A stretch of 64,000 nucleotides of DNA from Spirochaetia bacterium. Its GTDB lineage: Bacteria; Spirochaetota; UBA4802; UBA5550. The notes beneath the pieces were generated by a model, which did no database searches, had not been told where the DNA came from, and was given only the letters and a program-made list of their open reading frames with translations. Every line of letters begins with the position of its first letter. Position 1 is the first letter of the stretch. The translations under genes were made by a program, and so were the position numbers. Shown here piece after piece: positions 54,182 through 63,970 of this stretch. The stretch spans positions 20,475 through 84,474 of the forward strand of contig VFJS01000008.1 in assembly GCA_009885955.1 (NCBI GenBank), written 5' to 3'.

Positions 54182-55825
54182 TTATCTCGCGTTAAAGATT
54201 TCACATAATTTTACTGATAGAAGATCCATGTCCGCGGTAATCTGCTGCTGTTTCTGAATGATTTGAATGAGATTTGTTTGAGCTGCCAGTGCGTGAGCAT
54301 CGACATTTCCGGCTCCGGTGACAAGTTTAATGCCATCCAGGATGACATTGAACGCAGTTTCTCTGGCATTAACCCTTGCCATCGCCTGATACGTTTCCTT
54401 GTCAAAGCGGACACCTTCAAATAATTTATCCTGAGATGCAGCGATAACAAATGAGTGAGACACTTCCGCTTTTGCGATTAAATCTCCGATCTTGAATGTT
54501 ACATGCTGGTGACGGGTTAATCGCTCTGTTCTGCAGACTTCAAGAATTGCTGATAGGCCTTTAAGACAAAGAGAAGCGCTGTCTGCGCCGACATCTGGAT
54601 TTTTAGCGTGTACTGCGTCCATTTCCCTGGCCATGTTGATATAAAACCCGCCTTTGGTTTTAAGGTGTTCCTGCCATCTGTCGCGCTGAATGGTCATTTG
54701 AAGAATTTCGCTTGTTCCTTCATATATCTTTGCGATTTTAATATCGCGTTTTAACTTTTCAGGTGAGAAATCTTTTGTATATCCGTAGCCGCCAAGCGCC
54801 TGTATTGAATCATCAGCGCAGTTGTCCGCAACTTCTGTTGTAAAATATTTCGCAATTGCGCCTTCTGTCTGGAGGCCTTCGTTTATTTCATCGAGGCGTT
54901 TTGAGTTGCGGTCGATAAAGCAGCGCGCTGCTTCAAGATTTACTGCATGCGGTACAATAAGTTTATGCATATACCCCATCTTTTCAGACAATGGGCCTTT
55001 TGCGAGAATTCTTTGCTGCGCGTAACGTATTGCCGTTTCATTGGCTTCGGAGCCAACGCCTAACGCCATTGCCGCAACCATAAGCCGGGTGTAACCGAAT
55101 ACCGCCTGTGCCTGAACGAATCCCTGACCTTCAACAAGACCAACCAGATGATCGACAGGAACATATACGTCGTCAAGAGCCAGACCGGTTGTATTGCTGA
55201 GCCTTATACCATGTTTATCTTCATGTTTGTCCGCAGAAAAACCCTCGGTGCCTTTTTCAACGATGAACCATGACGCACCACCCGGAGCGAGGGCAAGTAT
55301 CGTATACAGGTCTGAAACGCCTCCGTTTGAGATCCACTGTTTATTTCCGGTAATTCTATATCCTGTTATTTTTCCGTTTTCTTCAACTCTTTTAGCTCGT
55401 GTTTTCAAGTTGAGGAGATCACTGCCGGCGTCTGCTTCTGTCGCGCCGTATGCAACGATCATCTGTTCTGCCGCGATACGTCCCATCCATTTCGCGTTCT
55501 GTTCAGGGGTTCCTCCGACGCGGATCGGGTCACAGCCAAGAAATGTAGCAAATGCGGTAGTGGCAATTCCAAGATCGATGCGGCCGAGCATTTCGCATAA
55601 TTGATAGACAGCAACATTGTTGCCTCCAATACCCCCAAATTCACTTGGTATAAGAAGGTAATTTACCCCGAGAATGTTTGGATCATAAAAATCATCGATT
55701 ACTTTCTTCGGGTATTCATTTTTTTTATCTAATTCCTGTAAAAAATCAAGGGATAGATTTTTTTTCCAGTACTGCTTTAAGCTGTTAAGCATCAGCCTAA
55801 GTGAAATAAGATCCACTGATGACAT
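54182..55825 (-). CDS. Acyl-CoA dehydrogenase, long form
   Basis: At 547 residues it exceeds the usual 380, because a C-terminal helical extension follows the dehydrogenase core. Core motifs: IPSEFGGIGGNNVAVYQLCE, ATEADAGSDLLNLKTRAK, ITGNKQWISNGGVSDLYTIL and QALGGYGYTKDFSPEKLKRD, then IYEGTSEILQMTIQRDRW. The catalytic Glu is probably the one in IYEGTSE. The linked Fe-S-type ETF suggests a bifurcating or low-potential partner, as in caffeyl- or crotonyl-CoA reductases; the acyl substrate is unknown. It is the first gene of its operon. Confidence 0.92.
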   Translation of the reverse strand: MSSVDLISLRLMLNSLKQYWKKNLSLDFLQELDKKNEYPKKVIDDFYDPNILGVNYLLIPSEFGGIGGNNVAVYQLCEMLGRIDLGIATTAFATFLGCDPIRVGGTPEQNAKWMGRIAAEQMIVAYGATEADAGSDLLNLKTRAKRVEENGKITGYRITGNKQWISNGGVSDLYTILALAPGGASWFIVEKGTEGFSADKHEDKHGIRLSNTTGLALDDVYVPVDHLVGLVEGQGFVQAQAVFGYTRLMVAAMALGVGSEANETAIRYAQQRILAKGPLSEKMGYMHKLIVPHAVNLEAARCFIDRNSKRLDEINEGLQTEGAIAKYFTTEVADNCADDSIQALGGYGYTKDFSPEKLKRDIKIAKIYEGTSEILQMTIQRDRWQEHLKTKGGFYINMAREMDAVHAKNPDVGADSASLCLKGLSAILEVCRTERLTRHQHVTFKIGDLIAKAEVSHSFVIAASQDKLFEGVRFDKETYQAMARVNARETAFNVILDGIKLVTGAGNVDAHALAAQTNLIQIIQKQQQITADMDLLSVKLCEIFNAR

Positions 55826-56173
55826 AGAATCTGCTCCTTACATTTATTGATAACAGTAACTATTTGTTTTAAAGCTGAAATTATCTGCAAGCATAATTCG
55901 AAGAGTAAAAAGATTCCACTTATTTTTGTCAGTAAGAATACTTACTGTTTATACAAATATGAGGGTATATTGGTCAATAAAATAACGTTTTATTTATGAT
56001 GGAGATAATGTCGTTTATCTTTTGTGTAAATCTATGTCATGGATAAGCCGGGCCATAATAAATCTCCTTATTATACTAATAGTTGACCGAGGTCATAATA
56101 AGATATAGCTTAATGGTAAATTGTTGGTTCCATTTGACTGCATATACCCGTTCCCTGGTTCCAGGAAAAAAAG
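55826..56173. other. Divergent intergenic, 348 bp
   Basis: Carries the palindrome at 55930 and a shorter one (TGACC-GA-GGTCA, 56084-56095). No ORF. It separates the acyl-CoA dehydrogenase operon (minus) from the DUF2157 gene (plus). Confidence 0.4.
55930..55947. promoter_or_regulatory. Operator candidate CAGTAAG-AATA-CTTACTG
   Basis: A perfect 7-bp inverted repeat with a 4-bp spacer, about 105 bp upstream of the acyl-CoA dehydrogenase ATG. Size and symmetry are typical of TetR-family regulators that often control acyl-CoA metabolism. No such regulator gene is in the window. Confidence 0.5.
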
Positions 56174-58102
56174 ATGGACAAGGCGGATGAAAAAGCTTAT
56201 GGTAATTCCATGATGGGAAAAGGCGCATTGCAGAAAATTGTGAACCGCGAAACGGCGCGGTGGGTTGAGGCCGGGATCATCGATTCCGCGCAACGGGAAA
56301 AAATACTTTCGATCTATGCCGATGAAGAGGCAGGAAAGAAAAAGCTCACCATGAGCCTCCCGGCAATTATCATCGGCCTGGCTGCGGTCCTTCTGTGCGC
56401 CGGGATCATCCTATTCTATGCCGCCAACTGGCGGAAAATGCCTCCGTCGATCAAGCTGGCGCAGGTGTTCCTGCTCATACTCGCCGCTTACGGGGGCGCC
56501 TACTATTGCCTGTTCCTCCGGCCGGCCAATCGGTTCTTCCTGGGCCGGATATTCCTCCTTGTGGGAATGGTCTCCTACGGCGCTGGAATCATGCTGGTGG
56601 CGCAGATTTTCCACATCAGCTCCCATCCCACCAACGGGATCCTGGCATGGGCACTGGGGTCCCTGGCGATCTCGGCGGTTACACGGGAGAAGTGGGGGTA
56701 CTACCTCTCATTTGCCCTCTTTGCCGTATGGAACACCTGGGAACACTCGGTATATAACAATCCGAACTATATTTTCATCCTGGTGCCGGCTGTGCTGGCA
56801 GTCCTTTTCTACCGAGAGAAAGCAGTTACGGGGACAGCCCTTTCGCTGCTGGGCGTGCTTTACTGGTTTTACCAGGTCAATGTTCATTGGATAAGCCTGG
56901 CCGGTTATGATGTCGATGGGTACTGCGGCGCGCTGCTGGCCCTGGCCCATGTTCCCCTTGGGGTGGTGCTTATCATGGCGGGGAATATTCTCCGGGAACA
57001 TCCCGTAGTTCGCATACCGGCGCGCATGGCCCTTGTCATCGGCTGGGTGTTCACCGCTGTCCCCTTTCTCTTCCTTTCATGGCCCATAAAGTTCAAGGAG
57101 TTCTGGTTTCCATTCCTGCCGGGGACCGCTTTTCACTCGATCCAGCTCATTGCGCTCATCCTGTGCGGAACTGCGGCCGTGGCGGTCATGAAGAGGCGGG
57201 GCCATGAGGCGGTTCTGCCCGGTGCCTCTGTCGCCTTTGCCGCGGTAATGATGCTCCTCCCCCTGGGCAATGTCACGGCCCTCATGGTGGCAACCCACCT
57301 TGGGCTCCTGGCCTTTACCGGCGCGATGCTCTACCGGGCGTACCGTGACCCGGGAGTCTTCATCCAGGAGCGGGCACTTGCAGTCATTTTTTTTCTCCTG
57401 TTCCTGGCCATGAAGGGTTTCGGGTTTTTCGCCCTGGGGCTGAGTGAGGGCAGATTTTTCGCCGCCTACTCCCTGGGGTTTGTTATATTTACCGTGGTAT
57501 TTTTTCTCATATCACTCACCGCGGAGACCCTGGTCGGAAAAAACGGGAACACCTTCCCTTCGGGGCTCCTGAACGGGGCCTGCGCACTGGCGGGATTTTT
57601 TATCATCTATGCACTCTCATTTAAAATGAGGCCGCAGACCTCCATATTTGAGGCCAGCACATCGGTCCTTGTTGTCCTCTTCATGTTCCTTGCCATCGCC
57701 CTCGGTCTTTACGGGCTCCTCCTGAAGATCAGCCGTGACCGCCTCCCGGTTATCCTGTCTGCGGTCATCTTCTTCATGTCGGTAACGGTGCTCCTCATAT
57801 CGGGCCCCTCACTTTCGTGGATGGTCTACTCGGCGATATTCAACATCCTCCTCTTTGCCATGACCGGGACCCTCATCTACTACAGCACCCGGATTAACTC
57901 CAAGACGCTCCTTAACCTGGCAGTGGCGGGATTCGTCCTCCACGTGATGACACGGTATTTCGACCTCTTCTGGGATCTTCTGTCGGGATCGCTGCTCTTC
58001 ATCATCACGGGCATCGTGGGGATCGCCGGCGGGTGTCTCCTTGAAAAGAACCGGAGGAAGCTCTCACGCATCATCGAGGAGGGGCGGGAGGTGAACCCAT
58101 GA
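56174..58102 (+). CDS. DUF2157-type polytopic membrane protein
   Basis: The 642-residue protein begins with a soluble helical part (residues 1-55, NRETARWVEAGIIDSAQREK) that is the DUF2157 signature, then about eighteen hydrophobic segments. Bacterial DUF2157 proteins almost always pair with GDYXXLXY proteins, as here: the stop overlaps the next start by ATGA. Function of the pair is not known. GC content is markedly higher than in the gene-poor flanks. Confidence 0.85.
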   Translation: MDKADEKAYGNSMMGKGALQKIVNRETARWVEAGIIDSAQREKILSIYADEEAGKKKLTMSLPAIIIGLAAVLLCAGIILFYAANWRKMPPSIKLAQVFLLILAAYGGAYYCLFLRPANRFFLGRIFLLVGMVSYGAGIMLVAQIFHISSHPTNGILAWALGSLAISAVTREKWGYYLSFALFAVWNTWEHSVYNNPNYIFILVPAVLAVLFYREKAVTGTALSLLGVLYWFYQVNVHWISLAGYDVDGYCGALLALAHVPLGVVLIMAGNILREHPVVRIPARMALVIGWVFTAVPFLFLSWPIKFKEFWFPFLPGTAFHSIQLIALILCGTAAVAVMKRRGHEAVLPGASVAFAAVMMLLPLGNVTALMVATHLGLLAFTGAMLYRAYRDPGVFIQERALAVIFFLLFLAMKGFGFFALGLSEGRFFAAYSLGFVIFTVVFFLISLTAETLVGKNGNTFPSGLLNGACALAGFFIIYALSFKMRPQTSIFEASTSVLVVLFMFLAIALGLYGLLLKISRDRLPVILSAVIFFMSVTVLLISGPSLSWMVYSAIFNILLFAMTGTLIYYSTRINSKTLLNLAVAGFVLHVMTRYFDLFWDLLSGSLLFIITGIVGIAGGCLLEKNRRKLSRIIEEGREVNP

Positions 58103-58665
58103 AGCCCTGGACGAAAACGATATTTGTCATTGTGGTGATTTTACAAATGGCGGTGCTGGCCCTCATGGCAGGTAAACGCATGCACCTCCTGGAAAACGGC
58201 ACTCCGGTGACACTGAAATGCGTTCCCGTGGACCCCAGGAGTCTTTTCAGCGGCGACTATGTCGTTCTCAACTACGACATATCCCGTCTCCCCATGAAGC
58301 TTCTGGTCCAGGATGATGCAGTTCAACTGCTGGAGGGCAGGAAAGGATCCATAGCGAAAAATGACAGGGTATACATCGGCCTGGAACTGAAAGCAGGCGC
58401 CCGCTTCTGGCATGCCGCGGCCTTTTCGAAAAATCCGGCCGATGTGAAAGGAAAATTCGAACGGGTGATCCGCGGCACCGTGGAACAGGCCGGGCCGAAC
58501 TGCCTGGTGCGCTACGGCATCGAAAGCTACTTCGTGCCCCAGTTCCAGGGACTGGCCATTGAGAAGGAGATGAAAGATGTTTCGGTGGAGGCTGTTCTCT
58601 CACCCGATGGAGAGGCCGCAATCAGGAAGCTCTTCATCCGGGATAAAGAGGTGGAGTTTTATTAG
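58099..58665 (+). CDS. GDYXXLXY family protein
   Basis: The 188-residue protein has an N-terminal membrane helix (IFVIVVILQMAVLALMAG) and the name-giving motif DPRSLFSGDYVVLNYDISRL (about 52-71). The rest is a beta-rich extracytoplasmic domain (RYGIESYFVPQFQG). It is always the partner of a DUF2157 membrane protein; the pair is translationally coupled here. Biochemical role unknown. Confidence 0.88.
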   Translation: MKPWTKTIFVIVVILQMAVLALMAGKRMHLLENGTPVTLKCVPVDPRSLFSGDYVVLNYDISRLPMKLLVQDDAVQLLEGRKGSIAKNDRVYIGLELKAGARFWHAAAFSKNPADVKGKFERVIRGTVEQAGPNCLVRYGIESYFVPQFQGLAIEKEMKDVSVEAVLSPDGEAAIRKLFIRDKEVEFY

Positions 58666-58766
58666 GACAGGGTCTAGTCCATTCTGTGCTTTGCACACCC
58701 ATTTAATTTTTTAGTTGCAATTCATTCAGCCTCATTGAAATGAAGTTACCTAGGGGAAAAAGCAGA

Positions 58767-60179
58767 ATGTTAAAAAGGATATCCATAACTGCACTTCTTT
58801 TAATTTTAGTGCCATCATATGTATCAGCCGAAACACTATTTTTAAAAGATGGTTCAATCATTAAGGGGAAAATAATTGAAGAGGATGACAGTTCAATGAA
58901 AGTGGTTCTCCCTGATGGTGCAAAAAAAATAATCAAAAGGGAAAACCTGATCCGTACCACTTATACTGACTATTACATGGGAAGGGTAAAGATTAAAAAA
59001 CGCGATGGAATTGAAATTGAAGCTTATATTATTGATGAAGACCGTGAGTCATACATTTTGAGGTGGAACCTGAACAAAACTGATGAATTCAAATTAATGA
59101 GATCTGAGATATTACAGATTTCAAGAACGGAGCCCTCTTCACTGAAAGCTGAAATGCTGAAGGACCGGATCAATCTCGCATGGGAACCCCCATTTTCAAA
59201 GGTTAAAGAGTACAGGGTATACTGCCGATCCGGTCATGATAAATATTTGCTGATAGCTGTTTCAAAAAATGAAAAATCCACTATCTTCGGTCTTAAAGAA
59301 AAGATTCAATATACGATTATTGTGAAAGCCGTTGATATGAACGGATCGGAATCAGAACCGAGCAATGAACTGCAAATCACGCTAACCGATCTGAAACCGG
59401 AACAGCCATCCGGCCTGACATGTGAAACTAGGGAAAGCAGTGACAGCAGCAGCCTTACCGCATCACTTAAATGGAACAAAGCTGAAACCGGAAAGAAAAT
59501 CATCTACCGCATTTACAAAATAACGCCGGGTGGAGAAATTATTGCCGGTGAAACAACTGAAAATCAGTACATGGTTTACGCCCTCTCTTCTGAGACAATT
59601 CATGGTTTCTATGTTACTGCTGTTGACGGCGGCGGGAACACATCCGACAGAAGCAAAACAGTTTATACAAAAGGATCGATGAAACCGCGGATCTCTATTG
59701 ATTTTTCGCTTTTATTGCCATTCGGCCGTCTGGGCGAGTTATGCTCAATGGGATACGGCGCAAACTTTTCCTTTTCTGTAGACAATCCGTTAATCAATTA
59801 TCTGAGAATATCGGCAAAAATCGGGGTGAACTATTTCCAGACTACAACTAAAATGTTTGATTATATATTGATCATTCCTGTTACCTGTGATATCGGATAT
59901 TCCTTTTATCTATTACCCAATCTATATATAATTCCTGAACTGGGAGCCGGGGCGTCATACAACATAATACGATATGATAGCGGTTACAAGTCATCAGCTG
60001 ATGTGCCCGTATATTCAAATCATACTTCAACCAGGCCGGTATTTGATTCATCCCTCTCATTATTCTGGAGAATCGCTGGTAATTTTGAACTTTCACTCCG
60101 TGCCGGATACATGGTAATAAAAGACAGCAGCTTATATCATTTTGCTTCCCTATCAGCAGCAGCAGCTTACAGGTTTTAG
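58767..60179 (+). CDS. Exported FnIII/outer-membrane beta-barrel protein
   Basis: ATG 58767 follows AGGGGAA by nine bases and starts the signal MLKRISITALLLILVPSYVSA; ATG 58740 is an alternative. The mature protein begins with a small SH3/SLA-like strand region (LFLKDGSIIKGKIIEEDDSS), continues with two fibronectin-III-like modules (about 120-310; NLAWEPPFSKVKEYRVYCRS; ASLKWNKAETGKKIIYRIYK) and ends in a C-terminal strand-rich domain finishing in Phe (ASLSAAAAYRF), the typical signature of an outer-membrane barrel. Architecture suggests surface display. It precedes a beta-helix lipoprotein by 10 bp. Confidence 0.78.
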   Translation: MLKRISITALLLILVPSYVSAETLFLKDGSIIKGKIIEEDDSSMKVVLPDGAKKIIKRENLIRTTYTDYYMGRVKIKKRDGIEIEAYIIDEDRESYILRWNLNKTDEFKLMRSEILQISRTEPSSLKAEMLKDRINLAWEPPFSKVKEYRVYCRSGHDKYLLIAVSKNEKSTIFGLKEKIQYTIIVKAVDMNGSESEPSNELQITLTDLKPEQPSGLTCETRESSDSSSLTASLKWNKAETGKKIIYRIYKITPGGEIIAGETTENQYMVYALSSETIHGFYVTAVDGGGNTSDRSKTVYTKGSMKPRISIDFSLLLPFGRLGELCSMGYGANFSFSVDNPLINYLRISAKIGVNYFQTTTKMFDYILIIPVTCDIGYSFYLLPNLYIIPELGAGASYNIIRYDSGYKSSADVPVYSNHTSTRPVFDSSLSLFWRIAGNFELSLRAGYMVIKDSSLYHFASLSAAAAYRF

Positions 60180-60189
60180 GAATAATTCC

Positions 60190-61944
60190 ATGAAAAGAAC
60201 ATTAATGATAATATCATCACTATTTATTTTATCAGGGTGCGGTGAATCATTTGATAAAGCATACCAGTCATTTCGTTCACCCCTTAACACTCTTCCCTCA
60301 GTTACTATCGATAGCGTCACCGGATGGCAGATAAGCCCGGCAGCTTTGACAGGCAGCGCTTCTGATGCAGATAACGATACTATCGCATACCGCTGGAGTG
60401 AGGTTACCTCTTATGGAGTGACATTCTCTACCCCGGAAAATCCGGTAACGAATGTTATTTTTACCGGGAATAACAATGGAGATGTTGCAGTAAATGCCAC
60501 AATAAGGCTCACGGTTTCCGACGGAGAAGATGAATCCCATAGAGATATGAGTCTTCAGATATTCAGGAATGATGTAATATTTGTAACAGCAACTGGCACA
60601 GGAAGCGGTTATCATCCGGAATCACCTCTGCCAGGTGCAAACAACTTGGAGATTGCATCGGCCATTATTACTGCGAAAAACAGCAATAAAAAGATAGTGG
60701 CCCTTGCATCAGGAACTTACAGTATCAGCACAACTCTCAACATGACTGAAGGAGTTTCTTTATACGGAGGATATTCCACATCGGACTGGTCGCGGAATAT
60801 TAAAACGTATGAGTCTGTTATAAGAGATCAGAACGTATACTCAACAACCGGAAGCCCGAATGGCGCAATTAAAGCATCCACAGGAGTTACAAGTTCAACT
60901 ACGCTAAACGGCGTCGTCATTGAAATCGGCAGGGGGTCCTGGGCATCCGGAATTTTATGCAATTCATCAACAGGATTAACAGTGAGAAACAGCTTAATAA
61001 GAAGCAGGACAGACGGATCTGATAAAAATACTGTTCAGCAATTCGGCATATACCTGCAAAATTGCGGAAATGTTTTTATAGAAAAAAACAGTATCACTCT
61101 TGGAGATGTTGAAAACATTATAGCCACTTCTTCTGTATGGACGGTTGGTATAGTATTAACCGGCACAGGAAGTGCTTTCATAAATGGTAATATCATTAAT
61201 AACGGCAAAGCAATCACGATTAGTACTTCAACTACCTTTGCATTTGGAATTAATACCAACAATCCAAGTAATGCAGCTTTAACTATTACTAATAATTTTA
61301 TCACATCGGGTATATCAGTGAACGGGGCTTCATACGGTATTAACCTCGGAGCGGAAAGTGCGAGTACTCCTGGAACTTTCAAAATTCAGAACAATACTAT
61401 ATGCGCATTAAATCAAACACCTAATATTACATCATGCATCAGAATCGTTACATCGGCTAGCAGTACAGAAATAGTTCAAAACAATATCCTTATTGCTATG
61501 GGAGCCCCTAGTTCGTATTGTATTATGACAGGTTCTGCCTCCACCACGCCGGATTCAGTTAAAAACAATCTTTTTTATATTGATACGGCAAATATAAATA
61601 ATGCATTCTATAATAACAATTCAACTTTAATTAAAGATCTGATAACACCTGTCCCATCACTGACAAACCTCACTTTGCTTGATTATGGAAATATTACCGA
61701 GAATATAGGGAACTATTTTGTCGACTTTAACGGTACAGATGGCAATGCATCTACCTTGAGCGATAATGACTGGCATATAAAAAAAGATATAAATACTCCG
61801 ATGAATCTTATGTACGGCGGGCTTGACCTCTCTGCTGATATCTTATATGACTTTGACGGTATTCCCAGAACAAATTTAAATGCTTTAAAGGCGACTAATA
61901 TTGGCGCCGGGGGTTTTACAATCGGGGCATACGAGAAGGATTAA
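60190..61944 (+). CDS. Right-handed beta-helix lipoprotein
   Basis: ATG 60190 follows AGGAAT and opens the lipoprotein signal (LMIISSLFILSGC); the upstream frame lies inside the previous gene. The 584-residue product has an Ig/PKD-like module (SDADNDTIAYRWSEV) and then DUF1565/parallel beta-helix repeats (TLNMTEGVSLYGGYSTSDWS; NVFIEKNSITLGDVENI; GSAFINGNIINNG), rich in Asn, Ser and Thr. Such lipoproteins are surface or periplasmic binders of polysaccharide or unknown partners. It is probably co-transcribed with the barrel protein just before. Confidence 0.85.
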   Translation: MKRTLMIISSLFILSGCGESFDKAYQSFRSPLNTLPSVTIDSVTGWQISPAALTGSASDADNDTIAYRWSEVTSYGVTFSTPENPVTNVIFTGNNNGDVAVNATIRLTVSDGEDESHRDMSLQIFRNDVIFVTATGTGSGYHPESPLPGANNLEIASAIITAKNSNKKIVALASGTYSISTTLNMTEGVSLYGGYSTSDWSRNIKTYESVIRDQNVYSTTGSPNGAIKASTGVTSSTTLNGVVIEIGRGSWASGILCNSSTGLTVRNSLIRSRTDGSDKNTVQQFGIYLQNCGNVFIEKNSITLGDVENIIATSSVWTVGIVLTGTGSAFINGNIINNGKAITISTSTTFAFGINTNNPSNAALTITNNFITSGISVNGASYGINLGAESASTPGTFKIQNNTICALNQTPNITSCIRIVTSASSTEIVQNNILIAMGAPSSYCIMTGSASTTPDSVKNNLFYIDTANINNAFYNNNSTLIKDLITPVPSLTNLTLLDYGNITENIGNYFVDFNGTDGNASTLSDNDWHIKKDINTPMNLMYGGLDLSADILYDFDGIPRTNLNALKATNIGAGGFTIGAYEKD

Positions 61945-62173
61945 TTGTTATTCATAATTTCAGGTACATGTTTAAATATGAATCATTTTTTTAACTTTCG
62001 TATTTTGTTTATCAATACCGGTAAGTTTCATTTCATCAAAAACCGGAAGGGAATGATTTTCCGTGAAAGGCCCCCATGTTTTTATTATTGACAGTATGCA
62101 GGGTTCCCGTGTAGATGAGAGTTGATATTTTTTCCGGTGAATCTACCGCATTTCAGGAGGATTAAAAACAAAC

Positions 62174-63856
62174 ATGGCAGTTGAACCGAATAAGATCATT
62201 TACTCCATGGCGGGAGTGGGTAAATTCTATGACAAGAAGCCTGTGTTAAAAGATATCTATCTCTCCTATTTCTACGGCGCGAAGATTGGCGTACTGGGCC
62301 TGAACGGCTCCGGAAAGAGCTCGTTGCTCCGTATCATGGCCGGTGAAGAGAAGGATTATGTAGGTGAGGCGATTCTGTCACCGGGGTATACCGTGGGTTT
62401 TCTTGAACAAGAGCCGAAGCTCGATGAGAAGAAGAACGTTCGTCAGTGTGTCGAAGAGGGTGTTCAGGAGGTTGTGGACCTCCTTGCCGAGTACAATAAA
62501 ATCAACGAGCAGTTAGCCAATAAAATGTCCGATAAGGAGATGAATAAACTCATTGAACGCCTGGACGCGGTACAGGACAAGCTCGAAACCACGGACGCCT
62601 GGGAGCTTGACAGCAGGCTTGATATGGCCATGGACGCCCTGCGCTGTCCGGCAGGCGACACGCCTGTCAACGTTCTTTCAGGCGGAGAGAAGCGGCGGGT
62701 GGCGCTCTGCCGGCTGCTTCTCCAGAAGCCCGATATCCTGCTTCTCGATGAACCCACCAACCATCTCGATGCGGAGTCGGTCGCCTGGCTCGAACACCAT
62801 CTCCAGAAATACGAAGGCACGGTTATAGCCGTCACTCATGACCGCTATTTCCTCGATAATGTTGCCGGTTGGATACTGGAACTTGACCGCGGCCAGGGGA
62901 TCCCCTGGAAAGGCAACTATTCGTCCTGGCTTGCGCAAAAGAGTGAGCGGCTGAAGCAGGAGGAGAAGGCGGATAGCGACCGGCAAAAAACATTCTCCCG
63001 TGAGCTCGAGTGGATCAGGATGTCGCCCAAAGGGAGACATGCCAAATCAAAATCACGCATCAGCTCATACGAAGAATTGCTGAACAGGCAGACCGAGGCG
63101 CGCAGCAAGGAACTTGAGATCTATATACCGCCTGGGCCGCGTCTCGGCAATGTGGTTATCGAGGCTGAGAAGGTGACCAAGGCCTACGGTGATAAGATCC
63201 TTGTAGAAGACATGTCCTTCATGCTGCCGCCGGGCGGCATTGTGGGTGTGATCGGCCCGAATGGTGCAGGCAAGACCACGCTTTTCCGCATGATCACGGG
63301 CAAGGAGATACCGGACAAAGGCTCGATCAAGATAGGCGAGACCGTGAAGATCGGATATGTTGACCAGAGCCGCGATGTGCTCGATCCGGAAAAGACCATC
63401 TGGGAGGTGATAACCGGAGGTCAGGAACAGATCCGGCTCGGCAAACATCTGAGGAACTCCCGTGCATATGTTTCGCGGTTCAACTTCGGAGGCACAGATC
63501 AGCAAAAGAAGGTAGGCGTGCTCTCGGGTGGTGAGCGGAACAGAGTGCACCTCGCACGGGTCCTGAAGGAAGAGGCTAACGTGCTGCTCCTTGATGAGCC
63601 CACGAATGACATCGACGTAAACACCATGCGGGCGCTCGAGGAAGGGCTTGAGAATTTCGCGGGCTGTGCAGTTGTGATCAGCCACGACCGGTGGTTCCTT
63701 GACCGGATTGCCACGCATATTCTCGCCTTCGAGGGAGAGAGCAATGTGGTGTTTTTTGACGGGAACTATACAGAGTATGAAGAGGACCGGAGGAAGCGGC
63801 TTGGTTCCGCTGCTGATCAGCCTCACCGTATCAAATACAGGCGCCTGACGAGGTAA
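62174..63856 (+). CDS. ettA: Energy-dependent translational throttle protein EttA (ABC-F)
   Basis: A 560-residue ABC-F ATPase with two nucleotide-binding domains: GLNGSGKSSLLRIMAG, LSGGEKRRVALCRLL, LLLDEPTNHLD and GPNGAGKTTLFRM, LSGGERNRVHLARVL, LLLDEPTNDID. The linker and family-specific stretches (ILELDRGQGIPWKGNYSSWL; IPPGPRLGNVVIE; the end RIKYRRLTR) follow E. coli EttA closely. It binds the ribosomal E site and gates elongation by ADP/ATP ratio. An AGGAGG site is unusually far (13 bases) from the ATG. Confidence 0.95.
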   Translation: MAVEPNKIIYSMAGVGKFYDKKPVLKDIYLSYFYGAKIGVLGLNGSGKSSLLRIMAGEEKDYVGEAILSPGYTVGFLEQEPKLDEKKNVRQCVEEGVQEVVDLLAEYNKINEQLANKMSDKEMNKLIERLDAVQDKLETTDAWELDSRLDMAMDALRCPAGDTPVNVLSGGEKRRVALCRLLLQKPDILLLDEPTNHLDAESVAWLEHHLQKYEGTVIAVTHDRYFLDNVAGWILELDRGQGIPWKGNYSSWLAQKSERLKQEEKADSDRQKTFSRELEWIRMSPKGRHAKSKSRISSYEELLNRQTEARSKELEIYIPPGPRLGNVVIEAEKVTKAYGDKILVEDMSFMLPPGGIVGVIGPNGAGKTTLFRMITGKEIPDKGSIKIGETVKIGYVDQSRDVLDPEKTIWEVITGGQEQIRLGKHLRNSRAYVSRFNFGGTDQQKKVGVLSGGERNRVHLARVLKEEANVLLLDEPTNDIDVNTMRALEEGLENFAGCAVVISHDRWFLDRIATHILAFEGESNVVFFDGNYTEYEEDRRKRLGSAADQPHRIKYRRLTR

Positions 63857-63944
63857 GGGACAAAACATTTTTTATACTTTAGAGATTATAAGGTAAGCGC
63901 TCGATAAACCCCATCTTCCCATAAGTCAAAATTCATGCAATAAT

Positions 63945-63968
63945 CCCTCAAAAATATTTTTTGGAGGG
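63945..63968 (+). promoter_or_regulatory. Hairpin covering the ribosome-binding site of the last gene
   Basis: CCCTC (63945-63949) can pair with GAGGG (63964-63968) and the flanking A/T run adds pairs. The GAGGG is the ribosome-binding site of the gene starting at 63971, so the fold could hide it. Confidence 0.35.
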
Positions 63969-63970
63969 AC

